A stretch of 64,000 nt of DNA from Candidatus Polarisedimenticolaceae bacterium (GCA_036275915.1 DASUCV010000022.1:248001-312000); one strand, 5' to 3'; positions 36,067 through 44,285 are shown, numbered from the stretch's first letter. The notes: generated by a model from the sequence alone, not told the origin. Numbers and translations: made by a program.

Positions 36067-37179
36067 TCACTCGTTCGTGATGATGACCTTGCCGCGCGCG
36101 TGGCCCTGCTCGAGGTACGCGATCGCCGCGGACAGCTCGGCGAGGGGGTAGCGCCGGTCGATGACCGGCGTCACCTTCCCCGACCGGATCAGCTCCGCGA
36201 TCTCCTCGAGGTCCTTGGCGTCGAGCTTCGCGATGAAGAACTCGAGGCGCTGGGAGACGAACGGCTTGACGATCGCTGTGTGGAGGAGCCGGCCGAAGGG
36301 CCCGATGACGGGGCTGGCGTTCGGTCCTCCGCCTCCGATGAGGAAATAACGCCCCTCGGGCGCGAGCACGCGCCGGCACTCCGAAAGCGACCGGTTGCCG
36401 ACGTTGTCGAGGACGAGGTCGTACCGCTCGGTCCCCGCGGTGAAGTCCTCTTTCGTGTAGTCGATCGTGCGATCGGCGCCGAGCCCGCGCACCATCTCCA
36501 GGTTGCGCGTGCTGCAGACGCCGGTGACGTTGCAGCCGAGCACCTTCGCGAGCTGCACGGCGAAGGTGCCGACCCCGCCCGACGCTCCGTTGACGAGGAC
36601 CTTCTCGCCGGCTTTCGCGCCGCCTCTCCTGAGACCTTGGAGCGCGGTCAGCCCCGCGATCGGGACGGCCGCCGCCTGCTCGAACGAGACCCCGTCCGGG
36701 ACCTTCGCGATCGCGCCGGCCTCGCGCACGGAGACGTACTCGCCGAAGGCGCCGTCGGCACCTCCGAAGACCGAGTCCCCCGGCTTGAAGCGCGTCACCT
36801 TCGATCCTACGGCTTCGACGGTGCCCGCGAAGTCGACGCCGAGCCGCGTGTCCTTGGGGCGGCGCAGGCCGGTACCCATCCGCATCAGGTACGGGGTCCC
36901 GCGCATGAAGTGCCAATCGAGCGGGTTGACGGAGGCGGCGCGGACGCGGACGAGGACGCGGCCCTCGGCGAGGACCGGCTTCTCGACCTCCTCCAGGCGG
37001 AGGACCTCCGAGGTCCCGTAGTCGCAATACACGATCGCCTTCATCGGGTCGCGAACAGGTCGCTTCGGCTCGCTGCACGCGTTGTCGGAGGTGAAGTAGG
37101 CGACCGCGAACGCCGCGACCGCGACGAGCGGGACGGCGATCACCGTCCACCGGACGATCCGCCTCAGCCTGGGCTTCAT
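36067..37179 (-). CDS. Membrane-anchored MDR-type quinone oxidoreductase-like protein
   Basis: 370 residues from ATG 37179. Residues 1-30 form an N-terminal transmembrane segment (RIVRWTVIAVPLVAVAAFAVAYF) followed by a Cys-containing linker. The catalytic part (about 45-370) is a zinc-free medium-chain dehydrogenase: VRVRAASVNPLDWHFMRG, GVDFAGTVEAVGSKVTRFKPG, VPIAGLTALQGLRRGG, KVLVNGASGGVGTFAVQLAK and YDLVLDNVGNRS. The GASGGVG motif binds NADPH. Such enzymes reduce quinones or alkenals. An N-terminal anchor is unusual for the family, and its orientation would decide whether the active site is cytoplasmic. It is divergent to the FAD-protein gene by 53 bp. Confidence 0.85.
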   Translation of the reverse strand: MKPRLRRIVRWTVIAVPLVAVAAFAVAYFTSDNACSEPKRPVRDPMKAIVYCDYGTSEVLRLEEVEKPVLAEGRVLVRVRAASVNPLDWHFMRGTPYLMRMGTGLRRPKDTRLGVDFAGTVEAVGSKVTRFKPGDSVFGGADGAFGEYVSVREAGAIAKVPDGVSFEQAAAVPIAGLTALQGLRRGGAKAGEKVLVNGASGGVGTFAVQLAKVLGCNVTGVCSTRNLEMVRGLGADRTIDYTKEDFTAGTERYDLVLDNVGNRSLSECRRVLAPEGRYFLIGGGGPNASPVIGPFGRLLHTAIVKPFVSQRLEFFIAKLDAKDLEEIAELIRSGKVTPVIDRRYPLAELSAAIAYLEQGHARGKVIITNE

Positions 37180-37232
37180 GCCGCGGGGGAGGATACTCCC
37201 CTCGAGCCGCTCCAGTGCGCTATCTTGCCGCG

Positions 37233-38261
37233 ATGGTCGATTCCGCCGAGACGATCGTGGTCGGCGCCGGCATCGCCGGTCTCGCCTGCGCGAGAGCGCT
37301 CGCCTCGCGCGGTGTCGGGGCGCTCTTGCTCGAGCGTGCGCGCGGCGTCGGCGGTCGGTGCGCGACGAGGCGCGTCGACGGTGTGCCGGTCGATCACGGC
37401 GCGCCGTTCCTCCACGGGCGCTCCGACGAGATGCGCGCCGAGCTGGAGGCGATCCCGCCCGCGGAGCGCGTCGACGATTGGCCTCGCACACGCGACGGTG
37501 CCGGCCTTCCGTGTCAGCCGGAAGCGTTCGAGGCGAGCGAGCTGCGGCTCGCGCCGGTGGACGGCGTCAACGTGTTCGCGAAACGCCTCGCCGAGGGGCT
37601 CGCGATCCGCCGCGATGCCGAAGTCACCGCCATCGCGGCGGGCGATTCCTGGGAGGTCTCGCTCGCCGGCGGCGAGAAGCTGAGGACGAGGTCTCTCGTG
37701 CTGACGATGCCGGCGCCGGAGATCGTCGCCTTCGTGCGGGACACGCCGATAGCCGCGATCGTTCCCACGCTCGAGCTGATCCGCACGGTGCCGTGCCTCA
37801 CCGTCATCGCCCGCTACGCCGATCATGTTCCCCGACCCGACTGGGACGCGAGCTATCCCGGAACGAGCCCGATCCTTCAAGCGGTGCTCCATGACTCGTC
37901 GAAACGTGCGCGGGGATCGCCGCTCACGCTCGTGCTCCAGGCGCGCGCGCGGTTCTCGCGGAAGCACGAGGGCGACGAGCCGGAACGCTGGACGCGCGTC
38001 ATGCTCGGAGAAGCGCGGCGGCGTCACGGAGCGTGGATCGGCGATCCCGTGCACGTCGAGACCCACGTCTGGCGCCACGCGCGCGTCGACGCGCCGTCGC
38101 AGCTCGCCGGACCGCTCGTGCTCGAGCTTCCGTCGGGTGCGACGCTCGGCCTCGCGGGCGACGGTTTTCACCACGCGGGCGGGCTCGAGGGTGCTTACCT
38201 CTCGGGCCTCGCCCTTGCCGGGCGGCTCGCCGGCATGTTGAAGGAGAACCCTTGTCGCTGA
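37233..38261 (+). CDS. FAD-dependent amine-oxidase/renalase-like oxidoreductase
   Basis: 342 residues from ATG 37233; an upstream start six codons earlier has a weaker start context. The dinucleotide-binding motif TIVVGAGIAGLACARAL (about 8-24) is followed by ERARGVGGRCATRRVDG and VDHGAPFLHG. The C-terminal FAD contact is LGLAGDGFHHAGGLEGAYLSG. These match NAD(P)/FAD-dependent amine-oxidase-type proteins, including renalase-like enzymes of bacteria. The substrate is unknown. Its stop lies ten bases inside the downstream ribA frame, so the two are translationally linked. Confidence 0.88.
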   Translation: MVDSAETIVVGAGIAGLACARALASRGVGALLLERARGVGGRCATRRVDGVPVDHGAPFLHGRSDEMRAELEAIPPAERVDDWPRTRDGAGLPCQPEAFEASELRLAPVDGVNVFAKRLAEGLAIRRDAEVTAIAAGDSWEVSLAGGEKLRTRSLVLTMPAPEIVAFVRDTPIAAIVPTLELIRTVPCLTVIARYADHVPRPDWDASYPGTSPILQAVLHDSSKRARGSPLTLVLQARARFSRKHEGDEPERWTRVMLGEARRRHGAWIGDPVHVETHVWRHARVDAPSQLAGPLVLELPSGATLGLAGDGFHHAGGLEGAYLSGLALAGRLAGMLKENPCR

Positions 38262-38983
38262 ACGAAACCGAGATCGACGCCATCCTCAAGGCCGAGGCCG
38301 ACCACGACTGCGAAGGGGTCGGCGCCAACCGCATCTGCGTGAAGATCGCCGCGATCGCCGATCTGCCGACGCGTTTCGGCCGGTTCCAGGTCGTCGCGTT
38401 CTGGAACAACCGCGACGGGAAGGACCACATCGCGATCATGCACGGGAACGCCCTCGGTCGCGACGACGTCCCGACCCGCGTGCATTCGGAGTGCCTGACC
38501 GGCGACGCCCTCGGCTCGTTGCGGTGCGACTGCCGCGACCAGCTCGAAGCGGCCCTCATCGGCATCGCCGCGCACGATTGCGGGCTCGTCCTCTACCTGC
38601 GGCAGGAGGGGCGCGGCATCGGTCTCCTCAACAAGATGCGCGCCTACGCCCTCCAGGACCGCGGCCTCGACACCGTCGAGGCGAATCTCGCCCTCGGATT
38701 CCGCGACGACGAGCGTGAGTACTCGATCGCGGCGCACATGCTCGAGAGCCTTCGCGTGGGATCGATCCGTCTCATGACGAACAACCCGAAGAAGGTCGAC
38801 GAGCTGTCGCGCTACGGCGTGCGCATCACGGGGCGCCTCCCGCACGTCATCCCGCCGAACGAGTTCAACCGGTTCTACCTCGAGACCAAGCGCGAGAAGT
38901 CGGGGCACATCCTCGACTTGCTCGGGAAGCCGCATCTCGCCGAGCAGGGCGAGACGATCGAGGTCGCGCGAGGCCGCGCATGA
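38252..38983 (+). CDS. ribA: GTP cyclohydrolase II
   Basis: 243 residues. A TTG at 38252 is selected because AAGGAG lies eight bases before it and the product then starts at the family N-terminus (LNETEIDAILKAEADHDCEG). The zinc site is HSECLTGDALGSLRCDCRDQ, with three Cys. The catalytic segment is VLYLRQEGRGIGLLNKMRAY, followed by TVEANLALGFRDDEREY and MTNNPKKVDEL. The enzyme converts GTP to the first pyrimidine intermediate of riboflavin synthesis. It is a stand-alone RibA without a RibB part. It is coupled upstream to an FAD enzyme and downstream by ATGA overlap to a carbonic anhydrase. Confidence 0.95.
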   Translation: MSLNETEIDAILKAEADHDCEGVGANRICVKIAAIADLPTRFGRFQVVAFWNNRDGKDHIAIMHGNALGRDDVPTRVHSECLTGDALGSLRCDCRDQLEAALIGIAAHDCGLVLYLRQEGRGIGLLNKMRAYALQDRGLDTVEANLALGFRDDEREYSIAAHMLESLRVGSIRLMTNNPKKVDELSRYGVRITGRLPHVIPPNEFNRFYLETKREKSGHILDLLGKPHLAEQGETIEVARGRA

Positions 38984-39570
38984 CCGGGCTCGAGGCGCTG
39001 GCCCGGCTTCGCGAGGGCAACGACCGCTTCCTCCGCGGCGAGGCCCGGTTCCCGACCCTCCAGAAGGAGGTGCTCGCCGAGCTCGCCAAGGGCCAGCGGC
39101 CGTTCGCGACGATCCTCGGCTGCAGCGACTCCCGCGTGCCGCCCGAGCTGCTCTTCGACGCCGGGTTCGGGCAACTCTTCGTCATCCGCGTCGCCGGCAA
39201 CGTCGTCTCGCCCGAGATCTTCGGAACGATGCAATACGCCGCCGTCCATCTCGAGACCAACCTCTTCGTCGTCCTCGGCCACGACGAGTGCGGCGCGGTC
39301 AAGGCGGCCCTCGCCACGAAAACGCACGGGCACCGCGAGCGCGAGCGGATCCAGGCGCTCGCCGACACGATCGCCGCGGGGCTGCCGGACCCGGATCCCA
39401 CGCTCGATCAAGGCGCGCAGCTCACCCGCGCGGTCGAGGCGAACGTCCGCGCCATGATGGGCCGCGTGCTCGAGACACCCGAGGCGCAGGCGCGCCTTCG
39501 CGAGGGGAAGATCCATCTCGTCGGGGCGGTGGTCGCGATCACGACGGGGCAGGTGCGCTTCCTCGAGTGA
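38980..39570 (+). CDS. Beta-class carbonic anhydrase
   Basis: 196 residues from ATG 38980, overlapping the ribA stop. Visible zinc-site motifs are TILGCSDSRVPPELLFD (Cys, Asp-Arg dyad), FVIRVAGNVVSPEI and VVLGHDECGAVKAA (His, Cys). The full Cys-Asp/Arg-His-Cys set of the beta class is present. It interconverts CO2 and bicarbonate in the cytoplasm; there is no signal peptide. The C-terminus (LVGAVVAITTGQVRFLE) is typical. The gene ends three bases before the convergent methyltransferase gene. Confidence 0.93.
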   Translation: MTGLEALARLREGNDRFLRGEARFPTLQKEVLAELAKGQRPFATILGCSDSRVPPELLFDAGFGQLFVIRVAGNVVSPEIFGTMQYAAVHLETNLFVVLGHDECGAVKAALATKTHGHRERERIQALADTIAAGLPDPDPTLDQGAQLTRAVEANVRAMMGRVLETPEAQARLREGKIHLVGAVVAITTGQVRFLE

Positions 39571-39573
39571 CCG

Positions 39574-40518
39574 TCAGTCCAGGACGGCCTGCACGAACAG
39601 TCCCGAGGTGCGCTGCGACGCCTCTGAAAGCGAGCGGAATCGAGGAGCGTACCGGCCGGGTGCGACGGTCGGCTCCGAGAGCGACGGGATCTTCGTCACG
39701 GCTCTGAGCCCGTGACGCTCGATCGCCTCGAGATGGCCGGCATCGGAGACGCGATTGATCAGGTAGTCGCGGCGTCCGCGCACGACGCGCCATTCGAGCT
39801 CGGAATACGCTCGGTACCCGTCCCACGTCGGCGCCGTGCCGTGGCTGCGAAAGTCGATCTGGTGCGAGAGCATGCCGCCGCGCTTGAGCCATCGACGGCA
39901 CACGGCGTAGACGTGGTCGACCTCCTCGACGTGCTCCATGACCGCCTGCGAGAAGATGAGATCGACGCTCCCCTCGCGTACGTTCGCGGCGTCGTCCCAA
40001 GGCACGATGTAGGCGATCGAGCCCTCGAGCGTCAGGAGGGATTCCCGGATCCGCCGCAACCGCTCGGGGGCGAGCACGTCCTCGAGATGCGCATCGCCGA
40101 GCACCGCCGACGGAAACGACGTGGAGGGGAGATCCGGCTTCATCTCCGGAAACGCGTCGCGCCCGGGCGCCGGAGCGCGGGCGCGGAATCGCTCGACGAG
40201 GGCGTCGAAGATCATCAGATTCCGCTCCGTCGTCGCATAGCGTCGCACGTCGAAGGCGAGGTAACGCTGCGCCCCCGCAATCAGCCATGCGAGCCCGGTA
40301 CCTAGCGAGTCGCCGGGACCGAGCTCCGCGACGACCTCGGGGATCCCGGCGAGACCGGCGCGATGGCGGTGAACCAGGTGGCGGAGGAACACGCCGTAGC
40401 AGTAGTCCGGATCATCGGTTCCACCGGTTCGCGGGATCCGGTAGCGCGCGGCCGCCGGCGTATAGGTCAGGAGGCCGATGACGTACGGCTTCAGGCGCTC
40501 CAGCACGGCGTGAATCAT
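39574..40518 (-). CDS. SAM-dependent methyltransferase (class I)
   Basis: 314 residues. The SAM-binding motif I is AELGPGDSLGTGLAWLIAGA (about 64-83), followed by YLAFDVRRY and a motif-IV-type stretch SVDLIFSQAVMEHVEEVDHV. The post-motif region (RRWLKRGGMLSHQIDFRSHG) fits type-11 methyltransferases. The N-terminus is longer than usual and contains DDPDYCYGVFLRHLVHRHR. The substrate is unknown; similar genes occur in sugar and polyketide clusters, but no such cluster is adjacent. A small broken reading frame lies 20 bp upstream on the same strand. Confidence 0.82.
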   Translation of the reverse strand: MIHAVLERLKPYVIGLLTYTPAAARYRIPRTGGTDDPDYCYGVFLRHLVHRHRAGLAGIPEVVAELGPGDSLGTGLAWLIAGAQRYLAFDVRRYATTERNLMIFDALVERFRARAPAPGRDAFPEMKPDLPSTSFPSAVLGDAHLEDVLAPERLRRIRESLLTLEGSIAYIVPWDDAANVREGSVDLIFSQAVMEHVEEVDHVYAVCRRWLKRGGMLSHQIDFRSHGTAPTWDGYRAYSELEWRVVRGRRDYLINRVSDAGHLEAIERHGLRAVTKIPSLSEPTVAPGRYAPRFRSLSEASQRTSGLFVQAVLD

Positions 40519-40538
40519 GACACGGCCTCATCGGTTCT

Positions 40539-40709
40539 TCAGCCCCGAAAGCTCCATCGCGAGCTTCGTCCGGAACGCTCGCGCGCCACCGCCGCGACCT
40601 GGGCCCACACGTCGCGAATGTCGAGCGATTGCGCGAGCGTCTTGAACAGCGGGTCGAGCGCTTCGAGCCGTCTCAGGCGCTGGTCGAGCTTGGGCGATTC
40701 GTCGGCCAT
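40539..40709 (-). pseudogene. Small fragment resembling the N-terminus of a GAF-domain regulator
   Basis: A 56-codon frame starts MADESPKLDQRLRRLEALDP, then contains FKTLAQSLDIRDVWAQVAAV. This looks like the linker before a GAF domain in phosphatase or sigma-54-type regulators. The similarity ends at about residue 43, and no GAF core follows. A second frame in the same region (FRTKLAMELSGLKNR) suggests a frameshifted remnant. It could also be an intact small ORF. It is divergent from the YjbR-like gene. Confidence 0.35.
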
Positions 40710-40746
40710 CGGCGCCCCGAGACTGGGCGCATTGTACGATGCGCCG

Positions 40747-41139
40747 GTGGCGACCTGGAAAGACGTCCAGCGGCTCGCATTGAGGCTTCCCGAGACGACG
40801 GAAGAGCGCCGGCATGAGCACGCCGCCTGGATGGTCAAGGGCAAGGCATTCGCGTGGGAGCGGCCGCTCCGGAAGTCCGATCTCGAAGCGCTCGGCTCCC
40901 GCGCACCGAAGGGCGACATCCTCGGCGTGCGCGTCGCGGACCTCACGGTGAAGGAAGCCGTGCTGGCCGCACGATCGAAGGTCTGCTTCACCACCCCGCA
41001 CTTCGACGGCTATCCCGCCGTCCTGGTCCAGCTCGGGAAGATCAAAGCCCGTGACCTCGAGGAGCTGCTCATCGAGGCTTGGCTCGCGAAGGCGCCGAAG
41101 ACGTTGGCTCGAAAGTACCTCGGAGGGCGCGATGCTTAG
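40747..41139 (+). CDS. MmcQ/YjbR-family DNA-binding-like protein
   Basis: 130 residues from GTG 40747. Typical features are VQRLALRLPETTEERRHEHA, AWMVKGKAFAWERPL, VCFTTPHFDGYPAVLVQLG and a C-terminal EELLIEAWLAKAPKTLARKY. This is the compact MmcQ/YjbR fold, proposed to bind DNA and of unknown cellular role. The stop codon lies eight bases inside the next gene. Pairing with the dipeptidase-cyclase fusion looks incidental but may reflect co-translation. Confidence 0.85.
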   Translation: MATWKDVQRLALRLPETTEERRHEHAAWMVKGKAFAWERPLRKSDLEALGSRAPKGDILGVRVADLTVKEAVLAARSKVCFTTPHFDGYPAVLVQLGKIKARDLEELLIEAWLAKAPKTLARKYLGGRDA

Positions 41140-42490
41140 CACGATCCTGCTCCTCGCCCTGGCTGCCGACCGGCCTCCGGTGGAGACCGGCACGTTCCGT
41201 TCCGCCGATCTCGTCGAGCTGGTCTCGCTCGACCCGACGATCAAGCTCGACGTGCGCTACGCCACCGCGAACAACTTCACGGGGAAGGCGGTCTACGCGC
41301 AAGCGCGGGTGTTCCTGGAGCGTCCCGCGGCGGAGGCGCTCGTGCGCGCGCACAAGGCGCTCGCGAAGAGCGGCTACGGCCTGCTCGTCTTCGACGGCTA
41401 CCGCCCGTGGTCGGTGACGAAGGCGTTTTGGGACCTCACACCGCAAGACAAGAAGGTCTTCGTCGCCGACCCGAGCAAGGGATCGAAGCACAACCGCGGA
41501 TGTGCGGTCGACCTCTCGCTCTACGATCTCGCGACGGGTCGCGAGGTCGCGATGCCGTCGCCGTACGACGACATGACCGAGAAGGCGTACGCGACCTACG
41601 CCGGCGGCGACGTCGACGCGCGCACCCGCCGGGACCTCCTGCGGGACACGATGGGGCACGAGGGGTTCTTCGTCTACCCGTGGGAGTGGTGGCACTTCGA
41701 CTACAAGGACTGGACGTCGTACCCGATTCTCGACCTGCCGTTCGACAAGATCGCCGTGACCTCCCGCCCTCCCGACGTCGACCTGAGAACGGCGCACGTC
41801 GTCGATCTCACGCACACCTTCGATGCGACGACGCTCTACTGGCCGACGTCCGACATCTCGTTCACGTTGACGACCGTGAGTCGCGGCCCCACGCCGGGCG
41901 GCTGGTTCTACGCCGCGAACTCGTTCTGCGCGCCGGAGCACGGCGGCACGCACCTCGACGCGCCGTTCCATTTCGCGGAGAAGGGTCGGACCGCCGAGGC
42001 GATCGAGATCGTGGCGCCCGGGATCGTGATCGACGTGTCGGCCCAGGCAGCGAGCGATCCGGACTACCGGCTCACCGCCGACGACGTCCAAAGATGGGAG
42101 AAGGCTCACGGAAGGATCCCGCCGGGCGCCGTCGTGCTCTTGAGAACGGGCTGGTCGAAACGCTGGCCCGACCGGAAGCGCACGTTCGGCGACGACACGC
42201 CGCACGACGCGACCAAGCTTCATTTTCCGTCGTACGGGAAGGAGTCCGCGGAGCTTCTCGTCGACGAGCGGAAGGTCGCGGCGCTCGGCGTCGACACGCC
42301 GAGCATCGACTACGGGCCGTCGAAGGACTTCATCGTGCATCGGATCTCGTCGGCGCGAGGGGTCCCCGGCCTCGAGAATCTCGACGCGCTCGATCGCGTC
42401 CCGGACGCCGGCGCGTGGATCGTCGCGCTCCCGATGAAGATCGGCGGCGGGTCGGGTGCGCCTCTACGTATCGTCGCGCTCCTGCCCTAG
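41132..42490 (+). CDS. Fusion of VanX-like D-Ala-D-Ala dipeptidase and KynB-like cyclase/arylformamidase
   Basis: 452 residues from ATG 41132, with a short signal-like N-terminus (LSTILLLALAADR). Residues about 25-215 are a peptidase M15D/VanX domain with DGYRPW, the metal site SKHNRGCAVD (His and Asp, spacing as in VanX) and EWWHFDY (Glu base and His ligand). Residues about 225-450 form a cyclase/kynurenine-formamidase-like domain with the signature HGGTHLDAPFHF, followed by DDVQRWEKAHGRIPPGAVVL and PSIDYGPSKDF. Both sets of catalytic residues look complete. I do not know of this fusion. A periplasmic role in peptide or amide hydrolysis is inferred, and no substrate can be named. Confidence 0.85.
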   Translation: MLSTILLLALAADRPPVETGTFRSADLVELVSLDPTIKLDVRYATANNFTGKAVYAQARVFLERPAAEALVRAHKALAKSGYGLLVFDGYRPWSVTKAFWDLTPQDKKVFVADPSKGSKHNRGCAVDLSLYDLATGREVAMPSPYDDMTEKAYATYAGGDVDARTRRDLLRDTMGHEGFFVYPWEWWHFDYKDWTSYPILDLPFDKIAVTSRPPDVDLRTAHVVDLTHTFDATTLYWPTSDISFTLTTVSRGPTPGGWFYAANSFCAPEHGGTHLDAPFHFAEKGRTAEAIEIVAPGIVIDVSAQAASDPDYRLTADDVQRWEKAHGRIPPGAVVLLRTGWSKRWPDRKRTFGDDTPHDATKLHFPSYGKESAELLVDERKVAALGVDTPSIDYGPSKDFIVHRISSARGVPGLENLDALDRVPDAGAWIVALPMKIGGGSGAPLRIVALLP

Positions 42491-43653
42491 GGAGCGACCC
42501 AGACCGCGGCCGGATAGCCGACGAAGTGGTAGAGGTTCGCCGGCGCCGTCTCCCCCATCCCGGTGTCGCGGACGCGCAGCTCCGGCGCGCCCACCGACGT
42601 CGCGTAGGCGAGCGGCATCCCCACCGGCGTGCCGAGCCCCATCGCCTTCGCCGTCTCCTTCATGACGAGCATGCCGAACGGCACGGAGAATCGCCCGCAC
42701 CACGACACGCGGTACGTGTCGGGATCGGCGGGATCGACGAACGTCCCGTAGAGCGTCTTGATCTTCGCGACCTCGAGCGGGCCCGCGATCGGTCCTTGCA
42801 AGAGATCGCGATCCCGTGCCGTCGCCTTCGTGTAGGCGTCGATGCCGCCGTCGCCGAACGGGACCTGCCTGAAGTCCAGGCCGTAGTGCACCGCATCGGC
42901 GGAGATCACGATCGCGACGTCCTTGCCGAGCGTGAGGCCGCGCTTCTTCATCGAGGCGGCGATGGCGCCGCCGAGCTTCGCCGCGATCTCCTGGAGCCGC
43001 TCGAACCTGGTCGCCGGCGCCAGGATCGGCACGATCTCGACGGCGGGGTCGGCGTGACGCAGCCAGTAGACTTCCGCCTCGATCGAGTGCTCCATGTCGT
43101 GCGACGCGGCGTCCTGGATCGCGTCGTCCTTCATCGCGGCACGGAGGTCCTCGCGCATCGCCGAGACCGGAACCGGGCCGTCGGGCGTGCGCCACGCCGG
43201 GTAGGTGTCGAAGACGATGCGGTCGCGCACGCGGTACTTCCGGTATTGATGGAAGACGCCGATGACGACGACGGTCTTCGCGGTGACGAGCGGAAGCACC
43301 GCGCGGTAGACGCGCCCGGCGTAGAGGTAGTCGTCGTGCGGCGAGAGCGCGCCGAGAACGCCGGCGGGAGGCGCGGGGCCGAGCTTGTCGGGCGCGGGCC
43401 CCTCCGCCGAGAGATCCCAGGTCGTCTTCATCTGCTCCGCGGTCGATGAGAACCCGATCGCGTCCCGCTGGCCGCGCAGCGCGTCGGTCGAGGCGATTCC
43501 CATCGTCGATCGCGTCTCCTCGAGCGTCGGGGCGCGGTCGCCGGCGGGATAGACCGTCGCTTGCGCGAGGAGCGCGCAGGCGGTCAGGAGGACGAGACCG
43601 TCGAGCATGAGGATCGGCATTTTACGCTTCAGGGGGAGATTTTCGGGCGCCAT
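42487..43653 (-). CDS. Exported Memo-family (AmmeMemoRadiSam B-like) protein
   Basis: 388 residues with a signal-like N-terminus (LMLDGLVLLTACALLAQA). The Memo-type pattern is visible: VLGALSPHDDYLYAGRVYRA (His), VVVIGVFHQYRKY (His), MEHSIEAEVYWL, VISADAVHYGLDF (His) and VSWCGRFSVPFG (Cys). These match the conserved His/His/His/Cys cluster of eukaryotic MEMO1 and bacterial homologues, which bind metal. The function of bacterial members is not established. Here the usual AMMECR1 and radical-SAM neighbours are absent, and an export signal is added. Its stop overlaps the convergent fusion gene. Confidence 0.82.
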   Translation of the reverse strand: MAPENLPLKRKMPILMLDGLVLLTACALLAQATVYPAGDRAPTLEETRSTMGIASTDALRGQRDAIGFSSTAEQMKTTWDLSAEGPAPDKLGPAPPAGVLGALSPHDDYLYAGRVYRAVLPLVTAKTVVVIGVFHQYRKYRVRDRIVFDTYPAWRTPDGPVPVSAMREDLRAAMKDDAIQDAASHDMEHSIEAEVYWLRHADPAVEIVPILAPATRFERLQEIAAKLGGAIAASMKKRGLTLGKDVAIVISADAVHYGLDFRQVPFGDGGIDAYTKATARDRDLLQGPIAGPLEVAKIKTLYGTFVDPADPDTYRVSWCGRFSVPFGMLVMKETAKAMGLGTPVGMPLAYATSVGAPELRVRDTGMGETAPANLYHFVGYPAAVWVAP

Positions 43654-43663
43654 GACGGCGCCC
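43645..43663. promoter_or_regulatory. Inverted repeat in the Memo/sigma divergent region
   Basis: GGGCGCC (43645-43651) and GGCGCCC (43657-43663) form a 7-bp inverted repeat around ATGAC. It covers the start codon of the Memo-like gene and lies 38 bp before the ECF sigma start. The divergent intergenic region is only 47 bp, so one site could affect both genes. GC-rich palindromes occur by chance here. Confidence 0.25.
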
Positions 43664-43700
43664 TAACCGGGATCCGCCTCCGTTCGTCTAACCTCCGTGA

Positions 43701-44285
43701 ATGGAAGCCGCCGAGCTCGAGACCGTTCGCCGCGCCCGTCGCGGGGAAGCCGAGGCGTTCCGCCTCATCGTCGAGACGTACGCCCAGCCGCTGTGGCGGG
43801 CGGCGTACCGGATCTTGGGCGACGCGTCGGCGGCGGAGGACGCGGTCCAGGAAACGTTCCTCCGCGCGTGGCGGGCGCTCGACCGATTCGACGAGCGCGC
43901 GGAGCTGTCGACCTGGCTCTACCGCATCGCGATGAACGCGGCGATCGACGCGCGGCGCGAGCGGCGGCGACGGCACGCGCTCGCGGGACCGCTCCCGGAA
44001 GACTTCGACGGACAGACGACGGCGCGCTCGACCGAGCCCGACGCCCATCGTGCCGCCGTCTCGCGCAGTCTCATCGAGCGCGCTCAGGACGTGATCGCCG
44101 GCATGCCCGAAGCGGAGCGCACGGCGATCGTGCTCCGGCATTTCGAGGGACGTTCGATCGCGGAGATCGCGCAGGTGCTCGGTGCCGGCGAGAGCGCCGC
44201 GAAGCAGGCGGTGTTCCGTGCGGTCCACAAGCTGCGCGCGGTGCTCGGTCCGCTCATGGAGGTGAGTCGTGGCGAATCGGCCTGA
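43701..44285 (+). CDS. RpoE-type ECF sigma factor
   Basis: 194 residues. Region 2 has AFRLIVETYAQPLWRAAYRI, then DAVQETFLRAWRALDRFDE, followed by LSTWLYRIAMNAAIDARRE. Region 4 holds MPEAERTAIVLRHFEGRSIA, EIAQVLGAGESAAKQAVF and RAVHKLRAVL. This is a classical RpoE-like organisation. The next gene begins inside its 3' end, with a strong Shine-Dalgarno (GGAGGTGAG), and has the layout of an anti-sigma factor, so the two should form a cognate pair. Confidence 0.93.
   Translation: MEAAELETVRRARRGEAEAFRLIVETYAQPLWRAAYRILGDASAAEDAVQETFLRAWRALDRFDERAELSTWLYRIAMNAAIDARRERRRRHALAGPLPEDFDGQTTARSTEPDAHRAAVSRSLIERAQDVIAGMPEAERTAIVLRHFEGRSIAEIAQVLGAGESAAKQAVFRAVHKLRAVLGPLMEVSRGESA

Noticed and set aside
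38252-39570. A riboflavin operon
   Set aside because: Only ribA is present; ribB, ribD, ribE and ribH are not adjacent and no FMN riboswitch-like structure was recognised.
41132-42490. A vancomycin-resistance locus, because of the VanX-like domain
   Set aside because: There is no vanH, vanA-type ligase or VanRS system nearby, and the domain is fused to a cyclase domain.
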